Shown here one piece after another: positions 1 through 6,341 of a DNA stretch of 7,479 bases. Every line of letters begins with the position of its first letter. The first letter of the stretch is position 1. The stretch spans positions 1 to 7,479 of the forward strand of contig QNDO01000067.1 of assembly GCA_003644895.1 (NCBI GenBank), written 5' to 3'. This DNA comes from Candidatus Hydrothermota bacterium. Its GTDB lineage: Bacteria; Hydrothermota; Hydrothermia; UBA1063. The notes beneath the pieces are model-generated. The model was not told where the DNA came from. It did no database searches and worked only from the letters and a program-made list of their open reading frames with translations. Position numbers and translations under genes: made by a program.

Positions 1-267
1 ATTGAGACCTTCAGTTTAACTCTCAGAAAATGGAGGAAAACTATTGGCTTTATGGTTTTTGTTATATTAACTTATGGTCTGGCAAAACTTACAAATTTGC
101 TAAAACCCGTTATGGAAAAACTGCCCTCCTTTAAAGTAACCATAGATTATATGGGGCAGATAACCTTTCAGCATATAAATATGGGCAGTTTTATTTTGCC
201 CCTAATTTACACAGTATTGCTATATATTTGTCTTAGTCTCTTAATAGACAAAAAAATGGAGGTATGA
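1..267 (+). CDS. C-terminal fragment of an integral membrane protein, probably an ABC-2 type transporter permease (5' end outside window)
   Basis: The frame is open from the first base, so this is the last 88 codons of a longer gene rather than a protein starting at the ATG at 52; that ATG has no convincing ribosome site. The visible part has a basic stretch (LRKWRKT), a hydrophobic segment (IGFMVFVILTYGLA), a hydrophilic region of about 40 residues, and a final strong transmembrane helix (SFILPLIYTVLLYICLSLLI) ending in a short charged tail (DKKMEV). A last helix with a short charged cytoplasmic tail is typical of ABC-2 permeases, and such permeases often neighbour LiaF/DUF4097 genes. Both points are family knowledge; the permease call is an inference from this short piece, while 'membrane protein C-terminus' is secure. 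Its TGA stop overlaps an ATG of the next gene's frame (ATGA at 264-267), so it is very probably co-transcribed with what follows. Confidence 0.6.
   Translation: METFSLTLRKWRKTIGFMVFVILTYGLAKLTNLLKPVMEKLPSFKVTIDYMGQITFQHINMGSFILPLIYTVLLYICLSLLIDKKMEV
258..263 (+). promoter_or_regulatory. Ribosome binding site GGAGGT that selects the start at 270
   Basis: GGAGGT directly abuts the ATG at 264 (no spacer) but lies 6 nt before the ATG at 270. Normal spacing therefore points to 270 as the true start. The site lies within the last codons of the upstream gene, so translation is probably coupled. Confidence 0.7.
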
Positions 268-269
268 TT

Positions 270-1907
270 ATGTGGGGAATTATTTTAATACTGTTATCAT
301 GGAGCACCAACATTCCCGTTGAGGGAATAAATAGTGTTGAACTGAAGACGAAAAGGAACGAATTAAATATATATATAAAAGAGTACGATAATATAGAGAT
401 AAAGGCAGAAGAACCGTGTCTTGAGAGTCAGAAACTCCAGGATGGCCGGATAGAGCTTGTTTTTAACGAAGATGCAGAAGTGATGCTACCCGGAAATCTC
501 TCAGTCCAGATTTCCACTGTTTCCGGAGATATATTCATAATTTCTGCTGAGACACTCTCAGTCTATCCATCATATCTGGAAATAAATTCTGTCAGCGGAG
601 ATATAAATATAACAAGGATGCCTCCTGTTTCTTTTGCATTCAAAACCGTAAGCGGTGATATCACAGTGGAAGAACTGCTCAGTGTTGATACAACATCATG
701 GAGTGGCCATAATGGGAAAATTGAAACAGTTTCTGGCGACATTTACTTAGAGCCACCATTACCTTATGATTTAAAAATTCATACTGTATCAGGGGACCTT
801 CATGTTGAAGGAAAATTGGTAAAGAAATCAAAAATACAGTATAGATTTGAAACAGTCAGTGGAGAAACGGAGATAAAAACCGAAGAGGATTCTAATCTTG
901 TGGTCAGGGTAACCCAGGTACCCACCAGAGTCGGAAGTTTAAAAGGTGAAAAAGGAGTATGGATAACCCCCGGGAATTCTGAGATCGGGGGTCCCTTTAT
1001 ATATAATAGGGTGGATGGAATTTCTCTGGGGCTTGCTCTCAGTAAGGGAGGAAGGGATAGAATTTCTCTGGGAGCCAGATATGGATTTTCATCAAAGAGA
1101 TGGTCGCTGTGGCTTGGATTGAGAAAAATGATAATAGGTCCTCTGTTTATACATACTTCCCTGTATTCAAGAACGGCAACACCTGATTTCTGGAAAATGT
1201 CCCTTATGGAAAATACCATTGCCGCTTTCCTTTTGAGTAAAGATTATTACGATTATTATAGGAAAGAAGGATTTAATGCTGGAGCTGGTATAATTTTACC
1301 GGCTTTCCACATTAAATTAAGTTATGCATCTGAAAAATTTATCTCTTTAGATAAAAAAACTGACTGGTCGCTATTCTATCCCAAGAGACCAATGAGAGAG
1401 AACCCTACTCTCCTGGACGGTTATTACAAATTCATTACTACACAGGCAGATTTCTCAAGGCATCCCTTCACCATAAATTTTCTTTTGAGAAAAAGCATCA
1501 ATACCCCTGATAATGAGAAGGTTTATACTGGCCTGATGAGAGTAGGATTCAAAGAAAAAATTAAGAGAGATATGCTCCTGGTGAGCATCATCTCCGGTGC
1601 TTCGAATACTAAGGATTTCCCCTTTGGGTTCAGATTGGGGGGGATTGGAACTCTCCCAGGATATTCCACCAATCAGTTCATTACGGACAGGTTTGCCCTA
1701 CTTCGTGCAGATTACTGGCTTAAGATCGGAGGGATACATGCGATTTTCTTCTTTGATGCTGCTAAAATTGGGAGTTTTGAAGAGCCTGTGAAGGCTGATG
1801 TAGGCTTGGGCCTATCCCCCTTTGCTGATTTTTCAATAAGGTTTGTGAGAAATATAGAAGAAGAGGGTGAGATCAGAACTTACGTAAGGTTATCTAAAAG
1901 GTTCTGA
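270..1907 (+). CDS. Exported DUF4097-like beta-solenoid fused to an Omp85-type outer-membrane beta-barrel
   Basis: This 545-residue protein (start at 270, chosen from the ribosome site) begins with a short signal peptide (hydrophobic core GIILILL; likely mature from about residue 20). Residues about 20-215 form a DUF4097-like solenoid with six VSGD/VSGE rungs, the Val residues at 84, 108, 127, 154, 173 and 196. From about residue 240 an outer-membrane barrel follows, opening with YNRVDGISLGL (Y at 245), an NRV(D/E)G entry motif I associate with Omp85/DUF5686-like barrels. Near the end are RLGGIGTLPGY (Tyr 465), matching the place of the Omp85 loop motif (V/I)RG(F/Y), then AIFFFDAAKIG, matching the FxDxG strand. 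The chain ends in Phe, the usual last residue of BAM substrates. Unlike BamA or TamA there are no recognisable POTRA domains; the solenoid takes their place. A role in envelope surveillance or outer-membrane transport is inference. The next gene starts 3 nt after its stop. Confidence 0.8.
   Translation: MWGIILILLSWSTNIPVEGINSVELKTKRNELNIYIKEYDNIEIKAEEPCLESQKLQDGRIELVFNEDAEVMLPGNLSVQISTVSGDIFIISAETLSVYPSYLEINSVSGDINITRMPPVSFAFKTVSGDITVEELLSVDTTSWSGHNGKIETVSGDIYLEPPLPYDLKIHTVSGDLHVEGKLVKKSKIQYRFETVSGETEIKTEEDSNLVVRVTQVPTRVGSLKGEKGVWITPGNSEIGGPFIYNRVDGISLGLALSKGGRDRISLGARYGFSSKRWSLWLGLRKMIIGPLFIHTSLYSRTATPDFWKMSLMENTIAAFLLSKDYYDYYRKEGFNAGAGIILPAFHIKLSYASEKFISLDKKTDWSLFYPKRPMRENPTLLDGYYKFITTQADFSRHPFTINFLLRKSINTPDNEKVYTGLMRVGFKEKIKRDMLLVSIISGASNTKDFPFGFRLGGIGTLPGYSTNQFITDRFALLRADYWLKIGGIHAIFFFDAAKIGSFEEPVKADVGLGLSPFADFSIRFVRNIEEEGEIRTYVRLSKRF
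516..866 (+). repeat. Six degenerate T/S-VSGD repeats inside the DUF4097-like domain
   Basis: Six copies of (T/S)VSG(D/E) start at 516, 588, 645, 726, 783 and 852, at intervals of 19 to 27 codons, as expected for rungs of a beta-solenoid. Each copy spells VSGD/E with a different set of synonymous codons (the Ser is TCC, AGC, AGC, TCT, TCA, AGT). This is a protein-level repeat kept by selection, not a recent DNA duplication. Confidence 0.85.
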
Positions 1908-1910
1908 GCT

Positions 1911-2561
1911 ATGAGATTTCTTGTCCTTATACTATCACTTCTTCATATGGAGATTCAGGGGGAATTGACAGGAGTGGAGCTCGTTATTTCACCCGGGGAA
2001 CTTGATACAGGAAATTCCCTCTACACGATATCTCAGATGGGGGATACTGTGTATGTAAATTTTGGCTCCTTTATAAATCCCCTATATTTTGCTTCAAGGG
2101 TCAAGATCTATGTATTCTATCCAGAATCTTCTTCTGTAGGCCTTGATCTCACCCTCTCCTTCTCAAGCCTGGTTGGTGATTTTACTCAAGGAAGTTTGAA
2201 AGAATGCATCCTTGATCTGAGGATGAGTGGAGCAAAGCTGGTCCTTTCCTCTCAGTCCAGATCCTCAATCAGAGCTTATTCTTTTCTGAGTAATCTCACT
2301 ATTGTGGGGGCAGAAGGATTGAAGGATGTAGCCCGGTTCAATCTCGATGGAGGGAAACTGGGACTTTATTACCTTGCACCAGGCGGTGAAACAGTGGATA
2401 TAAATGCTCGTGGAGCCAGAATCAGCATCTCTCCTTATGATCATCTCGATTTTGAGAGCAGAGGATTTTTGAATATACGAGCCGGTGGAAGGTATAATTA
2501 TCCAGAAGGCTTTCCATCCATCAGGTTATTTGGAAATTTTAACATTATAAAAATAGAATAG
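1911..2561 (+). CDS. Small exported beta-solenoid (toast-rack/DUF4097-like) protein
   Basis: The 216-residue product has an N-terminal signal peptide (MRFLVLILSLL; cleavage plausible near QG-EL at 17-18) and no other membrane segment, so it should be periplasmic or surface-exposed. The C-terminal half shows short beta rungs built around small residues: SGAKL (106-110), VGAEG (132-136), DGGKL (146-150) and RGARI (167-171), each flanked by alternating hydrophobic residues. The same pattern occurs in the toast-rack protein at 5370-6137, which suggests the same fold, but identity is low and I do not recognise a named family with certainty. The start is 3 nt after the previous stop and has only a weak upstream AGG, so translation probably depends on coupling to the upstream gene. 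A free toast-rack module beside PspC and LiaI-like membrane proteins suggests a periplasmic sensor or scaffold role (inference). Confidence 0.65.
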   Translation: MRFLVLILSLLHMEIQGELTGVELVISPGELDTGNSLYTISQMGDTVYVNFGSFINPLYFASRVKIYVFYPESSSVGLDLTLSFSSLVGDFTQGSLKECILDLRMSGAKLVLSSQSRSSIRAYSFLSNLTIVGAEGLKDVARFNLDGGKLGLYYLAPGGETVDINARGARISISPYDHLDFESRGFLNIRAGGRYNYPEGFPSIRLFGNFNIIKIE

Positions 2562-2570
2562 GAGGTATTT

Positions 2571-2993
2571 ATGGCTGCAAAAAAACTTTACAGAATAAGA
2601 AAAGGCAGATGGCTTGGCGGAGTCTGTACAGGTCTCGCTGAATACTTCAATATCGATGTATCTTTGGTTAGAATCCTCATGGTTATTCTGGCTCTTGCAG
2701 ATGGTGTGGGTCTTCTCTTCTATCTAGTTGCCTGGATTGTAATTCCAGCCAAAGACACACCGGAGGAGATCAGGGAAGAATCCGGAAATGAAGGTAGTGC
2801 TGCTAAAATTGCCATAGGAATTACACTGTTAATTCTTGGTATAATCTTTTTTGTTAATCAATTCATCTATATATTTTCCTTCGGAAAACTGTGGCCTCTT
2901 GTTCTTATTGCCCTGGGTGTTTATTTTTTGGTGACCGCTTCCACCGGGGAAGAAAAGAGGAGAAAAGAAGAGGGAGAAAAAGATGAAGACTGA
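2571..2993 (+). CDS. PspC-domain inner-membrane protein with a LiaI/LiaF-like transmembrane tail
   Basis: Residues 5-60 match the PspC domain well: LYRIRKGRWLGGVCTGLAEY, then the VRILMVILAL helix and FYLVAWIVIPA at its end. A charged linker (about 61-77) leads to two further transmembrane segments (about 78-100 and 104-122) containing FGKLWPLVLIALGV, typical of the LiaI/LiaF-like transmembrane region (DUF5668 type), and a strongly charged C-terminus (KRRKEEGEKDED). PspC proteins are envelope-stress components that sit in the inner membrane; in enteric bacteria PspC acts with PspB as a stress sensor. No PspA, PspB or PspF is visible here. The ribosome site GGAGGT (2561-2566) is fused to the stop codon of the previous gene (TAGGAGGT), and its 3' end overlaps the next gene by 11 nt, so this gene is translated as part of a tightly coupled set. 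Confidence 0.9.
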   Translation: MAAKKLYRIRKGRWLGGVCTGLAEYFNIDVSLVRILMVILALADGVGLLFYLVAWIVIPAKDTPEEIREESGNEGSAAKIAIGITLLILGIIFFVNQFIYIFSFGKLWPLVLIALGVYFLVTASTGEEKRRKEEGEKDED

Positions 2994-3327
2994 AAAACTT
3001 ATAATTGGTATTTTTTTCATTGCCTTTGGGATTCTGTTTTTACTTACCAATTTTCATATTCTACCATGGAGTATAATGGCGGGGATATGGAAGCTATGGC
3101 CCCTGATTCTTATACTCATCGGTGTGGATATGCTGGTGGAAGATAAAAACCTTAAGGCAGTACTTATAGTCATTCTTTTACTTGGGAGTTTTGCCATCTG
3201 GCTTTTGGGCGAATTGTCAAGAAGAGGCAGGATAATAAAATGGAGGAGAGGTGAACATGTGGAAGCTTATTCTTCTCGCATTTATAGTACAATCTGGAAA
3301 GACTATACAGATTCCCTATCTGGATAA
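2983..3327 (+). CDS. LiaI/LiaF-like (DUF5668-type) small membrane protein
   Basis: The 114-residue protein is mostly membrane: helices at about 6-22 (LIIGIFFIAFGILFLL), 36-52 (WKLWPLILILIGVDMLV) and 58-76 (LKAVLIVILLLGSFAIWLL), then a basic tail (RRGRIIKWRRGE). The KLWPLILILIGV segment closely matches KLWPLVLIALGV in the preceding PspC protein, so the two share the same LiaI/LiaF-type module. Full LiaF proteins carry a soluble toast-rack domain after the helices; this one does not, and separate exported toast-rack proteins flank it. It starts inside the PspC gene (11-nt overlap) with AGGGAG at 2971-2976, 6 nt before the ATG. Its last 23 codons overlap the next gene by 71 nt in another frame, which is long and may mean that only the first 90 or so residues matter. 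Confidence 0.8.
   Translation: MKTEKLIIGIFFIAFGILFLLTNFHILPWSIMAGIWKLWPLILILIGVDMLVEDKNLKAVLIVILLLGSFAIWLLGELSRRGRIIKWRRGEHVEAYSSRIYSTIWKDYTDSLSG
3242..3251 (+). promoter_or_regulatory. Purine-rich ribosome binding site GGAGGAGAGG before the ATG at 3257
   Basis: GGAGGAGAGG ends 5 nt before the ATG at 3257. An in-frame GTG at 3251 is part of this tract and would have the shorter spacing of 4 nt from GGAGG (3242-3246), so 3257 is the more likely start. The site lies inside the upstream coding sequence, consistent with coupled translation. Confidence 0.6.
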
Positions 3328-5359
3328 AGAACCTGTAATTGATGGATACCTAGAGGATGTATGGAAAAAAGCAGCTAAGGTTGATGATTTTGTACAATAT
3401 ATGCCCAGTGATACAGGTTCTGCAAGTCTATCAACAACTGTGTATATCTTTCAGAACAGGGATAATATTTTTGTGGCCTTTATATGTGAGGATACCGAAA
3501 AACCCCTCACAAGAGTGACGTCCAGAGACGATGCAGAAGGAGACAGGGTATCTGTCGCTTTCGATACTTTCAACAATGATAGAACCGCATATCTCTTCAT
3601 GGTCAGCGCGGGAGGAGCACAGGAGGACGTCTTTATTGCAGAGGACGGCAAGAGATGGGATGATAGCTGGGATGGTGTCTGGTATTCTGGGGTTTATGTT
3701 TCTGATTCCGGCTATGTAGTGGAGATGAAAATTCCCTTTAAAACCATGAGGTATGGAAGGGAACTCACAGAATGGGGAGTGAGCTTCAGCAGGTTTATAA
3801 GTAGACTTAATGAGTTGGATACCTGGACAAGATTTACCAGGGAGGAAGAAATTAGGGTTTCCAGATTTGGTGTCCTCCAGGGCCTGAAACTACCTCCTCC
3901 TGGCATGCATCTGGAGTTCACACCAGTTGCAATTTTGCGCTACGATTCTCTTATGGATGTCACAGGGGGGGCGGACCTCAAATGGGAACCTACCAGCGAA
4001 CTCACCTTCAATGTGACAGTAAGGCCGGATTTTGCACAGATTGAGGCGGATCCTTATGAGCTTAATCTTGGGAAATACGAAACCTATTACCCTGAAAGGA
4101 GGCCCTTTTTTATAGAAGGTTCAGATGTTTTCAAATTTTCTTCTCATTCAAGGAATTTTAATATGGGTTATGGAATTAATCTATTTTACACAAGGAGGAT
4201 AGGCAAGGCCCTGGAAAACGGAGAGGTTGTCCCAATTGATTTTGGCATTAAAGGTATCCTTCATAAAACTAAATTTGAAGGGGGCTTCCTGTTTGTGAGA
4301 ACTGAAGAGTTAATAGACGAAGAGGATTCTATTTTTGAGCCATTATGTAATTATAGTGCTTTAAGATTCAGAGGAGAAGTATTTCGTAACTCCACTTTCG
4401 GCTTTATATATGCCGGAAAGTACGACCGAGATTTTCATAATCTGAATAGTTCCCTTGGGTTAGATTTTAATTATAATAAAGGCACCAATGATGCAAGAAT
4501 TTATCTGGCTCGTTCTTTTAAAGAAGATGCCTCAGGAAATGCATTTAAAATCACTTTTAGCCGTATGGATAGAACATATTTTATAGGATTGGATTATACG
4601 AGAATCGATTCCTCTTTTAATGTAGAAGAAATTGGATATACCCCATGGACCGGGGTGGAATCCTTTGCCATATTCGCTGGACCTATTTGGATCAGAGATA
4701 AGGGCGTTGTAAGTTCCAGTTTTCTTGGGTTTGGAGCTGGAAGGAGCATTGAGATGTATGAAGGAGTGCCCGAGACAGGATTTTCTGTAAATTTTAGCCA
4801 GAGTTTTAGAAGTGGGGATGGATATAATATAAATTTTTACATGGGAAAATCCTATGAAGAGGAGACGCATTACATATCAAAGAGCTTTCATCTCAATTTT
4901 TGGACATCTGAAAGGAGAAAAATTAGTGGACATATAGGAGGCGGTTTTTGGTATGGATACAACTATGATAGGGAATATTTTGCCAACCAGGCCAGTATAT
5001 CCACACATATCTCATATAGTCCTTCATCTCGTATGAGGCTCAGTGTGTCAAACCGTAACTGGATTGAATTTAAGCCTTCAGGAGCTTTAGAGGAAATAAC
5101 CAGCTCTTTAAGACCCCGGATAAGATATTCCATAACCAATAATCTAAACTTAAGATTTTATTCAGAGCATGTATATTTAAAAACTGAGAAGGAATTTTAT
5201 TCCCATAGAATTGGATTCCTTTTATCATATAATTTCAGGCCCAAGAGCTGGATATATTTTGCAGTAAATAAATACTGGGAGAGAAACGAAGAAACAGGTT
5301 TAATGGAAAGCAAAGAAGCTGTTTCAGTGTTTAAGATAAGATATCTCTTCATGTTTTAG
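3257..5359 (+). CDS. CBM9-like domain / DUF5916 outer-membrane beta-barrel protein
   Basis: The 700-residue protein has a signal peptide (MWKLILLAFIVQSG), a family-9 carbohydrate-binding-like domain at about 20-215 (VIDGYLEDVWKKA at 27-39; DRVSVAFDTF at 96-105; WDGVW near 138-142; VVEMKIPF at 154-161), and then a DUF5916 barrel. The DUF5916 signature is clear: RPDFAQIEAD at 256-265, PERRPFFIEG at 279-288 and FYTRRIG at 310-316. The rest is alternating, aromatic-rich beta strands ending in VFKIRYLFMF, with the terminal Phe expected of an outer-membrane barrel. Length is close to the shorter members of this family as I know it. Its function is not established; the CBM9-like part does not by itself show sugar binding. 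It begins inside the LiaI-like gene (71-nt overlap) and its stop is merged with the ribosome site of the next gene, so it belongs to the same operon. Confidence 0.92.
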   Translation: MWKLILLAFIVQSGKTIQIPYLDKEPVIDGYLEDVWKKAAKVDDFVQYMPSDTGSASLSTTVYIFQNRDNIFVAFICEDTEKPLTRVTSRDDAEGDRVSVAFDTFNNDRTAYLFMVSAGGAQEDVFIAEDGKRWDDSWDGVWYSGVYVSDSGYVVEMKIPFKTMRYGRELTEWGVSFSRFISRLNELDTWTRFTREEEIRVSRFGVLQGLKLPPPGMHLEFTPVAILRYDSLMDVTGGADLKWEPTSELTFNVTVRPDFAQIEADPYELNLGKYETYYPERRPFFIEGSDVFKFSSHSRNFNMGYGINLFYTRRIGKALENGEVVPIDFGIKGILHKTKFEGGFLFVRTEELIDEEDSIFEPLCNYSALRFRGEVFRNSTFGFIYAGKYDRDFHNLNSSLGLDFNYNKGTNDARIYLARSFKEDASGNAFKITFSRMDRTYFIGLDYTRIDSSFNVEEIGYTPWTGVESFAIFAGPIWIRDKGVVSSSFLGFGAGRSIEMYEGVPETGFSVNFSQSFRSGDGYNINFYMGKSYEEETHYISKSFHLNFWTSERRKISGHIGGGFWYGYNYDREYFANQASISTHISYSPSSRMRLSVSNRNWIEFKPSGALEEITSSLRPRIRYSITNNLNLRFYSEHVYLKTEKEFYSHRIGFLLSYNFRPKSWIYFAVNKYWERNEETGLMESKEAVSVFKIRYLFMF

Positions 5360-5369
5360 GAGGTGTAAA

Positions 5370-6137
5370 ATGCTGGTATATATGCTTTCAATCTTAACAC
5401 TTTTAAACTTTTCAGGCAAGGAGAGTGTAAAACTGAATGACAATGTAAAGGTGGAAATTTTCCTTGCTGGTAAACTTATGGTTGTGCCTATCCCGGGGGA
5501 AGAGCTAAGAGTCTCTTACATGGTTCCTGATAGTTTAAGCAAATTCTTTTCAATCGAAAAGGAGGATAATTTAGTAAGAATATCTTTCTCAGACAGTTTT
5601 AAAATTAAGACTCTCAAACAATTAAAACACCTCAAAGATACTGTAGAGTTTTTTATAGAGCTCCCTCAGGATGTCATTATGAACCTCGAAATTGGAGGTG
5701 GAGCCCTTAAAAGTGATATAGAACTCGGCGGTTTAAGATTGAAAAAACTTATTTTGGAGTATGGTGCAGGAAAAGTTCATGTGAAATTCAGCGAACCCAA
5801 TAGAATTGTAATGGACTACCTGGAGGTTTCTGTAGGCGCTTCTAAAATCGAATTCTCAATGCTTGGGAACGCCAACTTTGTAAAAGGCGAGATAAACTGT
5901 GGTGCTGCTTCTTTAAATATTGATCTTGGTGGTAAATGGAAGGAAGAAGCAGTTTTATACATAAACTCCGGCCTTGCAAGTATAACCTTACAGGCTCCCA
6001 AGGATCTTGCCTTCAATGTGATAAAGGAAGGCATTGTAAATCCGGGATTAGGAGAAGTAAGAACAAAAAACCCGAAGTTCACCATATATTTTGAGGGTGC
6101 TGTTAATGCTTTTAATTACGAGGTTTATGAAAAATAG
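5370..6137 (+). CDS. Exported toast-rack (DUF2154/DUF4097-like) protein
   Basis: The 255-residue product has a short hydrophobic leader (MLVYMLSILTLLNFSG), a polar N-terminal part to about residue 95, and then a regular solenoid. Five rungs with Gly-small-small cores sit at GGGALKS (109-115), YGAGKVHV (131-138), VGASKIEF (155-162), CGAASLNI (177-184) and NSGLASITL (199-207), spaced 21 to 24 residues apart. This is the pattern of the C-terminal domain of LiaF and related toast-rack proteins, but the protein lacks LiaF's transmembrane helices, so it should be periplasmic or at the surface. The start is fixed by AGGAGGTG (5358-5365), which overlaps the TAG stop of the DUF5916 gene, 4 nt before the ATG. 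It is the last gene of the + strand run; a spacer and convergent genes follow. Its role as a soluble partner of the PspC and LiaI-like membrane proteins is inferred from context. Confidence 0.75.
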   Translation: MLVYMLSILTLLNFSGKESVKLNDNVKVEIFLAGKLMVVPIPGEELRVSYMVPDSLSKFFSIEKEDNLVRISFSDSFKIKTLKQLKHLKDTVEFFIELPQDVIMNLEIGGGALKSDIELGGLRLKKLILEYGAGKVHVKFSEPNRIVMDYLEVSVGASKIEFSMLGNANFVKGEINCGAASLNIDLGGKWKEEAVLYINSGLASITLQAPKDLAFNVIKEGIVNPGLGEVRTKNPKFTIYFEGAVNAFNYEVYEK

Positions 6138-6341
6138 TGAAAATAACTTTTTAGAAAAAGTAATTAGAATATAAAATCTTCAACTTAAGTGGTATTGTAG
6201 AAATGCTTAGGAAATGAAAAATTTTAGATTAAAATTATAGCATAATGGCTAGCTTATAAAAGCAATATTTTTTAAGCCTTAAGCTCATTGCCAAGGAAAA
6301 AGTAAAAAACGATTACCTTTAGCTATTTTTTTCTTTTTTAT
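6138..6341. other. AT-rich spacer between convergent genes, with a weak possible terminator
   Basis: No convincing gene is present. A weak hairpin at 6299-6320 (AAAGTAA pairing with TTAcCTTT, one bulged base) is followed 5 nt later on the + strand by T7-C-T6 (6326-6339). This could be a poor intrinsic terminator for the + strand operon, but the stem is AT-rich and I give it low weight. A perfect ACTTTTT/AAAAAGT inverted repeat at 6146-6161 has only 2 nt between its arms and no G+C-rich stem. The rest shows nothing I can name. Confidence 0.4.

Noticed and set aside
264..269. ATG at 264 as the start of the solenoid/Omp85 gene
   Set aside because: GGAGGT touches this ATG with no spacer; the ATG at 270 has proper spacing and gives a good signal peptide.
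800..1219. 139-codon open frame on the - strand inside the solenoid/Omp85 gene
   Set aside because: It is fully antisense to a well-supported gene, has no convincing ribosome site and its product shows no domain pattern; it is a shadow frame.
1597..1791. 64-codon + strand frame overlapping the Omp85 barrel end
   Set aside because: It lies in the wrong frame inside a region whose main frame shows clear Omp85 motifs.
3257..3905. Calling the DUF5916 protein a carbohydrate-degrading enzyme because of its CBM9-like domain
   Set aside because: No catalytic domain is visible and the CBM9-like fold in this family is not shown to bind sugar; no polysaccharide-use genes are nearby.
4532..4870. 112-codon open frame on the - strand inside the DUF5916 gene
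   Set aside because: Antisense to the barrel coding region with a low-complexity, unpatterned product; treated as a shadow frame, like the other antisense frames at 2829-3050, 3451-3651, 3712-3921 and 5816-6085.
6146..6161. Perfect inverted repeat ACTTTTT-AG-AAAAAGT after the last + strand gene
   Set aside because: A 2-nt loop and an AT-only core cannot make a stable terminator hairpin, and no T-tract follows.
6234..6239. TATAAT on the - strand in the spacer
   Set aside because: There is no matching -35 element at 16-18 nt, and it would drive transcription into the end of a convergent gene; such hexamers are common in AT-rich DNA.
6235..6288. 17-residue open frame on the - strand in the spacer
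   Set aside because: No ribosome site precedes it and the length is within chance for this composition.
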